The translations under genes were made by a program, and so were the position numbers. The notes beneath the pieces were generated by a model, which was given only the letters and a program-made list of their open reading frames with translations, was not told the DNA's origin and made no database searches. Below are positions 43,543 to 51,745 of a stretch of 58,195 nt of DNA, piece by piece (the stretch's first letter is position 1; the number at the start of each line of letters is the position of its first letter). This DNA is from an uncultured Eubacterium sp. (lineage in GTDB: Bacteria > Bacillota > Clostridia > Lachnospirales > Lachnospiraceae), in the NCBI GenBank assembly GCA_947178105.1, contig CAMWXD010000023.1, positions 1-58,195 on the forward strand, in the 5' to 3' direction.

Positions 43543-45102
43543 TTACCACCTTTCCCAATCTTTCCAGTCCAGGCTGCGGTAACAGAACGCTTCGGCAAGG
43601 TGCCCGGCATCGACGCGCCTGCTGTGCGAGAGGTCTGCAACCGTCCTTGCGACGCGCAGCACCTTGTGATAAGCGCGCGCTGTCAAATGCAACTGCCCGT
43701 ACATCTTTTGCAGATACTCCTCTTCCTTTTGCGTCAGCATACATGCCTCCTTTAGCCTGTCCGCCGGAATCTGGCTGTTAAAATAAATGCCGCTGCCTGC
43801 AAAACGCTCCTTTTGCACCTCCCATGCCTCGCATACCCGCGCGCGGATCTGCGCCGAGCTCTCGTTGTGCTGTTCTTTTGTCAGGTCTGCATAGGCAAGC
43901 GGGGATGCCTCAACACAAAGGTCGATACGGTCTAACAGCGGCTGGCTGATCCTGCCAAGATAGCGGTCAATGGCGCTTTGTGTACAGCGGCAGCGGTTCA
44001 TATCGGGATAGGCGCCGCACGGGCATGGGTTTGTAGCCGCCACGAGCATAAAATCCGCCGGATAGCAGCAGCTTCCATGCAGCCGGGATATCTGGATCTT
44101 TTTATCCTCCATCGGCTGGCGCAGCAGCTCCAGCGTTGATTTTTGAAATTCCGCCAGCTCGTCTAAAAACAGGACGCCCTTATGCGCCAGCGAGACTTCC
44201 CCTGGCTTTGGCACTGTGCCGCCGCCAACAAGCCCCTGCGGCGTAACTGTATGATGCGGGCTGCGGAACGGGCGCCTGTCCATCCTGTGGCTGCCGTGCA
44301 GCAGCATCCCGCTGATACTGTAGACCTTTGCCAATTCCAACTGTTCCTCGCTGCACATCGGCGGCAGGATCGTAGGGATGCGCCGGGCGATCATCGTCTT
44401 GCCTGCGCCGGGAGCGCCGACCATCAACAGGTTGTGCATCCCGGCTGCCGCGATCTCGCTGGCACGCCGGACAAGGCGCTGGCCGTTGACCTGTGAAAAA
44501 TCCGGTTCTATTTGCAGGCTTTGCGTCTGTGCTTTTTCTGCGGTACTGGCCGCATTGTCCTCTGCTGTGCGCCCGGAATCCAGCGGGGCAGCTCTTCCGT
44601 TTAGAAACGCGACCACCTGGGCAATCGTCCTTACCGGGATCATCTGGATATTGTGGATCAGGCTCGCTTCCCCAAGGTTCTGGTAAGGCACCATACAACG
44701 CGCAAACCCATGCCCCTTCGCGTCCGCCACGATCGGAAGGATGCCTTCGACTGGCTGTACCTGCCCGTTTAGCCCGATCTCCCCTACGACCAGCAGTGCC
44801 TCCAGGCTCTTTGCCGGGACAATGCCAAGCGCCGCAAGGATGGCTGCTGCGATCGGAAGGTCAAATGCCGATCCTGTTTTTTTGATATTTGCCGGAGACA
44901 GGTTGACCGTAATACGCTTTGCAGGAAGATAATAGCCGCTGTTGCGCAGCGCCGCGCGTACCCGCTCCCTGGCTTCTTTTACTTCCGATGCCAAAAAGCC
45001 AACCATTTCAAACATCGGCATACCGTCGCTGACATCCGCCTCCACCTGTACGGGCAGGCTGTTTACCCCGCGGATAATCGCGGTAGATACAATACTGTAC
45101 AA
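43543..45102 (-). CDS. comM: YifB/ComM family AAA ATPase (Mg-chelatase-like)
   Basis: A 519-aa protein related to ComM, a hexameric helicase-like ATPase that helps branch migration of incoming DNA during transformation. It has an N-terminal Lon-like domain (VEADVSDGMPMFEMVGFLAS), Walker A MVGAPGAGKTMIARRIPTIL, Walker B KGVLFLDELAEF and the C-terminal chelatase domain with ILPPMCSEEQ and PFRSPHHTVTPQGL. The start is a TTG preceded by AGGAGG with 6-base spacing. It heads the comM-dprA-topA group. Confidence 0.94.
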   Translation of the reverse strand: MYSIVSTAIIRGVNSLPVQVEADVSDGMPMFEMVGFLASEVKEARERVRAALRNSGYYLPAKRITVNLSPANIKKTGSAFDLPIAAAILAALGIVPAKSLEALLVVGEIGLNGQVQPVEGILPIVADAKGHGFARCMVPYQNLGEASLIHNIQMIPVRTIAQVVAFLNGRAAPLDSGRTAEDNAASTAEKAQTQSLQIEPDFSQVNGQRLVRRASEIAAAGMHNLLMVGAPGAGKTMIARRIPTILPPMCSEEQLELAKVYSISGMLLHGSHRMDRRPFRSPHHTVTPQGLVGGGTVPKPGEVSLAHKGVLFLDELAEFQKSTLELLRQPMEDKKIQISRLHGSCCYPADFMLVAATNPCPCGAYPDMNRCRCTQSAIDRYLGRISQPLLDRIDLCVEASPLAYADLTKEQHNESSAQIRARVCEAWEVQKERFAGSGIYFNSQIPADRLKEACMLTQKEEEYLQKMYGQLHLTARAYHKVLRVARTVADLSHSRRVDAGHLAEAFCYRSLDWKDWERW

Positions 45103-45103
45103 A

Positions 45104-45276
45104 TCATTCCTCCTGTTGTCTTTGAAACAGCTAGGGATTTTTTGATTTTACTATTTTCATATTTGGGAAATACTGGATGCCGCGCTAAAAAGCGGGCGTT
45201 TGAACCTGTTACAAAAAAGATATGCTTATGATAGCATAAAATCTGTTGGATGGGAAGGGGAATTGTGTATTATTTT
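45104..45276. other. Promoter region of comM, no gene seen
   Basis: This stretch holds AT-rich leader sequence, a small GC hairpin (GCCGCGCTAAAAAGCGGGC, about 45179-45197) and a palindrome ATGCT-N6-AGCAT (about 45223-45238). No convincing -35/-10 pair was settled and no reading frame is supported. Confidence 0.4.
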
Positions 45277-45317
45277 GGAAACTGTCCAGAAATAACCTTT
45301 CCTTTCTGAACAGTTCC
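45277..45317. other. Strong hairpin downstream of sigK
   Basis: The sequence GGAAACTGTCCAGAAA (45277-45292) pairs with TTTCTGAACAGTTCC (45303-45317): 15 pairs with one bulge and one wobble. No T-run of the usual kind follows on either strand, so it is a transcript-end or stability hairpin rather than a classic terminator. Confidence 0.55.
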
Positions 45318-45328
45318 TTACGGTTTCC

Positions 45329-45403
45329 TTATTCTTTCATCTTATCAATATCTGTTAAATTTACCCCTAACGATGTTAAAACTGCTTTCAATGTTTCAGA
45401 CAC
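45329..45403 (-). CDS. Possible 24-aa ORF overlapping the sigK stop
   Basis: A GTG at 45403 opens 24 codons (ETLKAVLTSLGVNLTDIDKM in the centre), ending at a TAA directly before the hairpin. It overlaps sigK by 8 bases. The composition looks like a helix-turn-helix-sized peptide fragment, but the ribosome binding site is weak and I know no homologue. It may equally be the tail of a longer gene that has been lost. Confidence 0.25.
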   Translation of the reverse strand: MSETLKAVLTSLGVNLTDIDKMKE

Positions 45404-46037
45404 CCTCGCTCTCCAGCTCCGCCCGCATCTTTTCCAGCGCCCGCTTTTCAATCCGGCTGACATACGACCGTGAGATCCCAAGCTTTCCTGCGATCTGCTT
45501 TTGTGTCACCGGCTTATCGTCCTGCAAGCCGTAGCGCAGGACTACAATCTCAAGCTCCCGTTCTGTCAGTATTTGCGGCAGGCGCTGCTGCAGATACCGG
45601 ATTTTGCTGTTTTTATCCATCAGCTCGACTACGTCTGGTTCTTCGCTCTCAATAATATCCATAAAATTGATCTGGTTTCCTTCTTTATCCGTCCCGATCG
45701 GCTCATAAATAGATACTTCCCTCGCTACCTTGCGCCGGTTGCGCAGGTGCATCAGCAGCTCATTGTCAATACACCTGGCTGCATAAGTTGACAATCTGGA
45801 GCCTTTTTCTGGCTGAAAGGTCGTAACTGCCTTAATCAGCCCAATCGTCCCTATGGATATCATCTCTTCCATATCTTCATCTGCATTTTGGTATTTTTTT
45901 GCAATATGCGCCACCAGCCGCATGTTGTGCACAATCAAAGTATTTCGGGCCTCAAGGCTTCCTCCCTGCATTTCTTCTAAAACTTTTTTTTCCTTCTGTA
46001 TATCCAAAGGCGGCAAAAAAGTCTGCAAAATCGGCAC
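45396..46037 (-). CDS. sigK: Sporulation sigma factor of the SigK type
   Basis: Directs late mother-cell transcription during spore formation. The 213-aa protein has region 2 (NTLIVHNMRLVAHIAKKYQN, EEMISIGTIGLIKAVTTFQP, LSTYAARCIDNELLMHLRNR) and region 4 with the HTH QKQIAGKLGISRSYVSRIEK. The block CEIDNEIL-like and VSIYEPIGTDKEGN are typical of sigma-K/sigma-E. The N-terminus lacks the hydrophobic pro-sequence of Bacillus pro-sigma-K and the gene is not interrupted. The start is either GTG (46037) or a TTG three codons later (46028), which has better AGGTG spacing. sigE would be expected elsewhere. Confidence 0.85.
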   Translation of the reverse strand: MPILQTFLPPLDIQKEKKVLEEMQGGSLEARNTLIVHNMRLVAHIAKKYQNADEDMEEMISIGTIGLIKAVTTFQPEKGSRLSTYAARCIDNELLMHLRNRRKVAREVSIYEPIGTDKEGNQINFMDIIESEEPDVVELMDKNSKIRYLQQRLPQILTERELEIVVLRYGLQDDKPVTQKQIAGKLGISRSYVSRIEKRALEKMRAELESEGV

Positions 46038-46086
46038 CTCAAAGCCACTTTCTTATATTCTATGTTGTTTGCTCCTGCTACGTGCC

Positions 46087-46115
46087 TTTCCAACTTTCAG
46101 ATTTTGCTGTATAAT
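46087..46115 (+). promoter_or_regulatory. Promoter placing the start point at the rluA-family ATG
   Basis: TTTCCA (46087-46092), 17-base spacer, and perfect TATAAT (46110-46115). The expected start is at 46122-46123, the first base of the ATG or one before. Confidence 0.5.
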
Positions 46116-46122
46116 GTGTCTT

Positions 46123-47031
46123 ATGAGACGAATATTTACTTATCCAATCGATGAAGCTGCAAGCGGACAGAGCATTTTGGGCTTTTTAAAAGACAAGCAT
46201 TATTCGCGCAGCGTCATCATCCAACTAAAAAAGACAAAAAACGGCATTTTAGTCAACGGCGAATGGGCTTATGTAAACCACATATTAAAAAAAGGAGAAC
46301 TCTTGACGATCCAGCTAACAGAACCAGGCGAAGACTCTTTATCCGGTCAAAAAATCCTTCCCGCCAAGCTGGAGTTTTCCATCGTATATGAAGATAAAGA
46401 CCTGCTCGTCGCGGACAAGCCTGCCGGTATGCCTGTGCACCCTTCGATCGGGCATGACAAAAACACACTGGCAAACGCAGTGTGCTATCATGCGCAGCAA
46501 AGGCACGAATCTTATCCGTTCCGCTGCATCAACCGCCTTGACCGGGACACGAGCGGCATGGCAATCATTGCCAAAAATGCCTACAGTAGCTGCATCTTAT
46601 ATGAACAAATGCGGGAACGGAGCATCCAGAGGACTTATTATGCAATCGCAGAAGGCATGGTACCCTGGGAAGGCACGATCAACGCCCCGATTGCACGCAA
46701 AGAACATACGATACTGGAACGCGCTGTGGATCCGGCAGGAGAGCCTGCCGTGACCCATTTTCAGACACTTGCGCGAAACAATGGGCTTTCCTATGTAAAA
46801 CTCTGGCTGGACACCGGGCGCACGCACCAGATCCGCGTGCATATGCGCCATATCGGGCATCCTCTGATCGGTGACTTTTTGTACAATCCGAACGATTCCC
46901 GGATGGAACGCCAGGCGCTTCATGCCGGAAACCTCCGCTTTACGCATCCAGTCAGCGGACAGCCGATGCAGCTTGCCGCCCCGCTGCCGGAAGATATGCG
47001 AACAGCCGCAGCCGCTTTTTCCCTGCTTTAA
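46123..47031 (+). CDS. RluA-family pseudouridine synthase
   Basis: Isomerises uridines in ribosomal or transfer RNA. The 302-aa protein has an S4-like N-terminal RNA-binding part (ILGFLKDKHYSRSVIIQLKK) and the synthase domain with YEDKDLLVADKPAGMPVHPS, the catalytic aspartate in CINRLDRDTSGMAII, and GRTHQIRVHMRHIGHPLIGD. Which positions it modifies (RluD-, RluC- or YhcT-type) cannot be told. The frame is open further upstream across sigK, but the ATG at 46123 starts right behind a promoter and lacks a ribosome binding site. It points away from sigK. Confidence 0.93.
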   Translation: MRRIFTYPIDEAASGQSILGFLKDKHYSRSVIIQLKKTKNGILVNGEWAYVNHILKKGELLTIQLTEPGEDSLSGQKILPAKLEFSIVYEDKDLLVADKPAGMPVHPSIGHDKNTLANAVCYHAQQRHESYPFRCINRLDRDTSGMAIIAKNAYSSCILYEQMRERSIQRTYYAIAEGMVPWEGTINAPIARKEHTILERAVDPAGEPAVTHFQTLARNNGLSYVKLWLDTGRTHQIRVHMRHIGHPLIGDFLYNPNDSRMERQALHAGNLRFTHPVSGQPMQLAAPLPEDMRTAAAAFSLL

Positions 47032-47062
47032 GCACAAATGCCTGCCGCAGCGTGCCTGTCGA

Positions 47063-47671
47063 TCAGCGGCTCAAAACGGAACGGCAGCGCTGAAACAGGC
47101 ACTGCAGCTTTTCCATATGGTTGTTTCTTAAAATATGGCGGCGGATATACTGGAACGTCTTTTCCTCTCCGTCCTTTGCCAGCATATGCAGCAGGATTTC
47201 AAGCTGCTTTCTCGTACTGTCATGAACGACCATATAATGCTTGCGCTTTTCGTAATACTCCAGCGGGTCTGTATCCTCGTACTTCTCTTTCCGGTAATTT
47301 TTCGAAGCGCTGACACGGTCTACAAACATTTCGGCAACATACTTTACCGGCATCTTCATGCCGGCTACATGCCTGCCGCCTGGGTCTGTATCCGCAGTAT
47401 AATCGATCCAGTATTCTGCATGGTGCTTGTTGCGCCCTTTATGGTGCAGCCATGCCGTAGAATACCCGTATTTTTCCCGCTCCCCGTTGTGCGGGCTTTG
47501 GCCATCCCGGTAGTAGAGGATGCCGATGCGCAGCTCTGGCCATGTATATTTGGACAGGTCGTGCATCAGCCCCTGCCTGTACAGCCCGAGCCGGAAACAT
47601 CCCTGCATGACAAGCTTTTTGTGATGGTTAATCGTTTTGATATGCTGGATCGCATTGTATACAATTCTCAT
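47063..47671 (-). CDS. DUF5662 family protein
   Basis: A 202-aa protein common in Lachnospiraceae. It has a set of histidines and acids that resemble an HD-type metal site: GLMHDLSKYTWPE near residue 35 and AWLHHKGRNKHHAEYWIDYT near residue 75. HYMVVHDSTRKQLEILLHML and a C-terminal helix follow. This suggests a metal-dependent phosphohydrolase-like fold, but no activity is known. It is convergent with the rluA-family gene. Confidence 0.75.
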   Translation of the reverse strand: MRIVYNAIQHIKTINHHKKLVMQGCFRLGLYRQGLMHDLSKYTWPELRIGILYYRDGQSPHNGEREKYGYSTAWLHHKGRNKHHAEYWIDYTADTDPGGRHVAGMKMPVKYVAEMFVDRVSASKNYRKEKYEDTDPLEYYEKRKHYMVVHDSTRKQLEILLHMLAKDGEEKTFQYIRRHILRNNHMEKLQCLFQRCRSVLSR

Positions 47672-47762
47672 AATCCGTACTAAAGATCCCTCCTGTATCT
47701 GTTTTGTCGTATTTTTTGCTCTTTTTTGATTGCTATGGCTTTATGGCACGCTCTTGGGCGAT

Positions 47763-49634
47763 TTACTTTCCAACGAGAATCATGACCGCCTGCGGCGGCA
47801 CTTCGATCTGATGCTTTTTCTCTACCGGCTTTGGCGTCTCAAAAAACGGCGTTTCCTTGTCCGCCGTATCCACAGCAACATACCAGCCCATGCGGTGCGG
47901 CAGCTTTGGCAGCGCAAGCGATTGCTGCTGTATATGGAAATTCAGCCCGATATATAAATAGTCGTCCTCCGTCCCGTCCTCACGCACCGCATAAGCGCCG
48001 TAATACAAAATCCCAACGGCATGAGGATACAGGCTTCCAGACGCAATCCATGCGTTTTCCCCATGATAAGACAAGTCCGGGCAGCCCCTGGACGCATAAT
48101 CACACATCTGCATCGGCAGCCTGCTCCGTAAAATCGGATGCTGCCTGCGGAACGCAATCATCTGCTGCACAAACTTTGTAAAAGGCGCAAAACGCTTTCG
48201 GTTGCCCCAGTTTGCCCATCCGGTTTTATTATCCTGGCAGTAGCAGTTGTTGTTGCCCTGCTGGGAATTGCCGAATTCGTCCCCTGCCATCAAAAGCGGC
48301 ACGCCCTGCCCAATCAGTACAAGCACGATGGCGTTGCGCATCTGCTTTTTGCGGTATTCCAAAATATTCCGTTTGCGGGTCGCGCCCTCCACACCGCCGT
48401 TGCAGCTAAAATTCCACAAAAGCCCATCCTGGTTGTCTTCGCCGTTTTCCTCATTGTGCTTTTCGTTGTAGCTGAACAGGTCTGCTAATGTAAATCCATT
48501 GTTGCCGGCAACATAATTGACAAACCCAAACACTGCATTCTGGCGCTTAAGCTGGTTTAACAGCTCCGGCATATTCCCGTTATTCCTGCTCAGCAGCTTT
48601 CGGGATGCATATAAAAAATCATCGTTGTATACAAATAAATGCGGGTAGGAAGGCTCCCCTTTAAACAGGCGGCTGCTAAAGCCCTCGGCAAACAGCTTTG
48701 TCCGCCGCAAAATCAAATCCTGCGCCATCGCGTCCACAGGCAGCGCCGCTCCCAGCAGATGAAAGCCGTCCACATGATATTCCATCACCCAATAACGCAG
48801 GATCTCGACTGCGATATTCTGGTTCATTTTTTCATCAAAATACATTTCCAAAATGCATTCCATCTGATTTTTGTGCAGCATCTGGATCAGCTTTTTCAAT
48901 TCTGTCGACGGCTCGCCGGTTGACGCATACGAAGCCTTCGGCGCATAGTAATGCCCTGGCAGATAGCCCCAGCAGTTGATTTTCAGAGGCGGTTTTTTTT
49001 CCTCTTCCAGTAAATACCCTTCTTTTGCATTATCGCTCCAGCCTTCCACGTCCTGCACTGCATATGGCTGTACGGCAAGCTCTTCAAACTCATAGACCGG
49101 CATCAGCTCCAAAGAGGTCACACCAAGCGCTTTCAAATAAGGGATCTTCTCCATCACTCCTGCAAACGTCCCTTTTTTCCTGCCTACAGCGCCGCCGTCC
49201 ATCGTAAAGCTGCGGACGTTCAGCTTATACATGACCATCTGTTCTCTTGGGATCTCTGGAAAACGATCCGCGCACCAGTCGAATTCTGCAAAGTCAAATC
49301 CGGCGCGTATTTGGTAATCCTCCTGCAAACGCTTTGGGTCTGCCCACTTTTCACGCCCGATCACCTTGCGGGCATACTGGTCAAATACAAGCTTTCCGTC
49401 AATTTCATAATTATAATTTAATTTTTTCCATTTCAGCCCCCGGATGCCGACAGAACGCAGCGCCCCGATACAGTATTCATCGGGAACCGGGATCCTGTCC
49501 TGTTCGCCATTTGCAGTATAAAGCAAAATGGCGCACTTTTTCTCTTTTTCGCCTTCAAATGTAAAATAAACGGTATCAGCCATTTTGGATACACCGATTT
49601 TCGCATAATTTCCTTCAATGATTGTATATTCCAT
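47763..49634 (-). CDS. GlgX/isoamylase-like protein, predicted catalytically inactive
   Basis: A 623-aa protein that aligns with glycogen debranching enzymes throughout: a CBM48-like N-terminus, the barrel with MYKLNVRSFTMDGG and YLKALGVTSLELMPVYEFEE, and the C-terminal FTLADLFSYNEKHNEENGED, DGLLWNFSCNGGVEG and LLMAGDEFGNSQQGNNN. The catalytic sites are degenerate. The nucleophile motif DGFRFD is DGFHLL (Leu294 instead of Asp). The HD pair before GFTL is Asn378-Asn379, and region I DVVxNH is EMYFDE. Only the acid/base glutamate (Glu317) remains. It probably binds glucan without cutting it. The ATG at 49634 has AGGAGAAGGCGG upstream. Confidence 0.85.
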   Translation of the reverse strand: MEYTIIEGNYAKIGVSKMADTVYFTFEGEKEKKCAILLYTANGEQDRIPVPDEYCIGALRSVGIRGLKWKKLNYNYEIDGKLVFDQYARKVIGREKWADPKRLQEDYQIRAGFDFAEFDWCADRFPEIPREQMVMYKLNVRSFTMDGGAVGRKKGTFAGVMEKIPYLKALGVTSLELMPVYEFEELAVQPYAVQDVEGWSDNAKEGYLLEEEKKPPLKINCWGYLPGHYYAPKASYASTGEPSTELKKLIQMLHKNQMECILEMYFDEKMNQNIAVEILRYWVMEYHVDGFHLLGAALPVDAMAQDLILRRTKLFAEGFSSRLFKGEPSYPHLFVYNDDFLYASRKLLSRNNGNMPELLNQLKRQNAVFGFVNYVAGNNGFTLADLFSYNEKHNEENGEDNQDGLLWNFSCNGGVEGATRKRNILEYRKKQMRNAIVLVLIGQGVPLLMAGDEFGNSQQGNNNCYCQDNKTGWANWGNRKRFAPFTKFVQQMIAFRRQHPILRSRLPMQMCDYASRGCPDLSYHGENAWIASGSLYPHAVGILYYGAYAVREDGTEDDYLYIGLNFHIQQQSLALPKLPHRMGWYVAVDTADKETPFFETPKPVEKKHQIEVPPQAVMILVGK

Positions 49635-49798
49635 ACCTATTCCGCCTTCTCCTGTCTGCCTGTTCATTGGAACAAATCCTGTATCTTCTGTATCCTTTAG
49701 CATATTATAGCATTAACGTTTGGCTTTTGTATATGTTTTTCTGAAAATTTCTTTCTTTTCTATGCAAAAAGATGAAAATAATCCCCAAAAAAATGGCA

Positions 49799-51643
49799 TT
49801 ACAACAATTCAGATAAAAAACAGGACGGATCTGCTTTTTTACTCCGTATCGTTTTTACATAAGACAAAAAAAGCTCCCGCTTTGTGCGTGTCATGCCGAC
49901 ATACAGCATCCGGCGTTCTTCCTCCAGCTCGGCTTCCAGCACCGCTTTCCTGTACGGGATCAGGCCTTCGTTGACATCCGGGATAATGACAATATCATAT
50001 TCCAGCCCTTTGGAAGCGTGCAGCGTTAAGATCGATATGCTGTCCGTATCCGGCTGTTTCTGCCTTTGCTGCTCCTGCTTTAGCTTTTGCGTATATGCAT
50101 CCGTAAACGCGAGCCAATCATCTAACGCTTTGTATTCCTTTGTACTTTCCAAAATCTCATCCAGCGTTTCGAACAGCTCGTTTTCCGGGATCTGGCGGTT
50201 TTTTGCATATTCTGACAGATACGCGTCATACCCGATCGATTTGCGGATATAATTGACCGCTGCAAACGGCGTAATCCGTGAAAGCACCTGCAAATCATAG
50301 GACAGCTTTTCGATGCGCTCTGCAATCCAGGGCTGCCCTTCATAAAATTCCATCCAGGCTTCCAACGATACGGTTTCCTGTCCTGCAAGGCTTTCCCTGC
50401 TGATATACCGCTTTGGACGATTCATGATACGCAGAAAATCCCGACGCTCCCTGCTTCCGAGCGCCAGATGGAAATACGCCTTGATATCCTGGGCAATCCA
50501 GTGCTCATACAGGTTTGGAATCCGCTCCTTTGTCCGAAACGGCAGGTTATACTCCATCAGCTTTGCGATCAAAGGGCCGGGCTGCGTGTTCGTGCGATAT
50601 AAAACCGCGATCTGGCTGTAACGGATCCCCCGGCTCGCCTGTAGGCGAATCAGCTCAATCACCGCCTTATTTTCCTCCTGCACCGTATCAAACGCTGCGA
50701 TCCGAAATGTCGTGCCGCCTGCGCCCATGCTCTCGATCTGTTTGTCAAAGCGGCTCTTGTTGTGGCGGATCAGCTTTCCCGCCCTTAAGACAACCTCCTT
50801 GGGACAACGGTAATTGACCGAAAGCCGCACGACACGCGCCAAAGGATAGTCTTTTGGAAAATGCAGCATCAGCTCCGGCTTAGAACCGCGGAAACGGTAA
50901 ATCGACTGGTCGTCATCCCCGACGACAAACAGGTTTGCCTCCTTCCCGCACAGCATCCGCACGATCTGGTACTGGAGCTGGTTGATATCCTGAAATTCAT
51001 CTACCATAATATAGGAAAACTTCTGCTGCCAGGCGGCAAGGATATCCGCACGCTGCTCAAACAGCTCTTTTGTATAGACAAGCATATCGTCAAAATCAAT
51101 CAGCCTCTGGTTTTGCATATACCTGGAATATTCCCGGAAAACGAGCTGAAAGACATCCTTGCCGCAGTGTACCGGATAATAATTTTCCACTGCTGTGCCG
51201 CTGTTTTTCAGCGCACTGATCTCACTTAATAGGTTGCCGGCAAACTCCGGCTCATCTTCGCACTCGATCTGGTTTCTCGCGATAATCTCGCGCATAAACT
51301 GATACTTGACGTCTTCTCTTGCAATATTGGAAGCGGTATAATGATAGGCATGTTTTAAGATTGTAAAAAAGACTGCATGAAAGGTGCCAAACCAGACACC
51401 TGGATACTGATGCTGTGTCATCTGCTCAAAACGGGCGCGCATCTCACCGGCAGCAGCTTTTGTAAAGGTAACGACCAAAATCCGATGCGGCGCTACCCCG
51501 GCATGGGTGATCAAATACTCCGTCCGCTTTGTAATGACTGCGGTTTTTCCGCTGCCGGGGCCTGCAAGCACAAGGCAGGGGCCGGCTGTATGGGTAATCG
51601 CTTCTGTCTGGGACGGATGAAACTGGATCTGCGTACTTTTCAT
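49799..51643 (-). CDS. UvrD/PcrA-type ATP-dependent DNA helicase
   Basis: A superfamily 1A helicase that unwinds DNA in repair or replication. The 614-aa protein has Q-motif and Walker A (FHPSQTEAITHTAGPCLVLA, GPGSGKTAVITKR), motif Ia VTFTKAAAGEMRARF, motif II MVDEFQDINQLQ, motif III VVGDDDQSIYRFRG, motif IV LSVNYRCP, motif V SILTLHASKGLEYDIVIIPD and motif VI EERRMLYVGMTRTK. It is shorter than PcrA (about 720 aa), lacking the C-terminal part. The ATG at 51643 follows AGAGGTGCCT. Confidence 0.93.
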   Translation of the reverse strand: MKSTQIQFHPSQTEAITHTAGPCLVLAGPGSGKTAVITKRTEYLITHAGVAPHRILVVTFTKAAAGEMRARFEQMTQHQYPGVWFGTFHAVFFTILKHAYHYTASNIAREDVKYQFMREIIARNQIECEDEPEFAGNLLSEISALKNSGTAVENYYPVHCGKDVFQLVFREYSRYMQNQRLIDFDDMLVYTKELFEQRADILAAWQQKFSYIMVDEFQDINQLQYQIVRMLCGKEANLFVVGDDDQSIYRFRGSKPELMLHFPKDYPLARVVRLSVNYRCPKEVVLRAGKLIRHNKSRFDKQIESMGAGGTTFRIAAFDTVQEENKAVIELIRLQASRGIRYSQIAVLYRTNTQPGPLIAKLMEYNLPFRTKERIPNLYEHWIAQDIKAYFHLALGSRERRDFLRIMNRPKRYISRESLAGQETVSLEAWMEFYEGQPWIAERIEKLSYDLQVLSRITPFAAVNYIRKSIGYDAYLSEYAKNRQIPENELFETLDEILESTKEYKALDDWLAFTDAYTQKLKQEQQRQKQPDTDSISILTLHASKGLEYDIVIIPDVNEGLIPYRKAVLEAELEEERRMLYVGMTRTKRELFLSYVKTIRSKKADPSCFLSELL

Positions 51644-51675
51644 AGGCACCTCTTTGTCTGCTTCCTTTGTATAAG

Positions 51676-51711
51676 ACAAAACACTCACCATCCAGAACAG
51701 ACAGTGAGTGT
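51676..51711 (-). terminator. Terminator of the hydrogenase gene
   Basis: On the minus strand ACACTCAC (51711-51704) pairs with GTGAGTGT (51688-51681) around a 15-base loop, followed by TTTGTCTT. It lies 35 bases after the hydrogenase stop. Confidence 0.75.
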
Positions 51712-51745
51712 CTATGTTTTACTCTAAATACTACAAGGCAGGATC

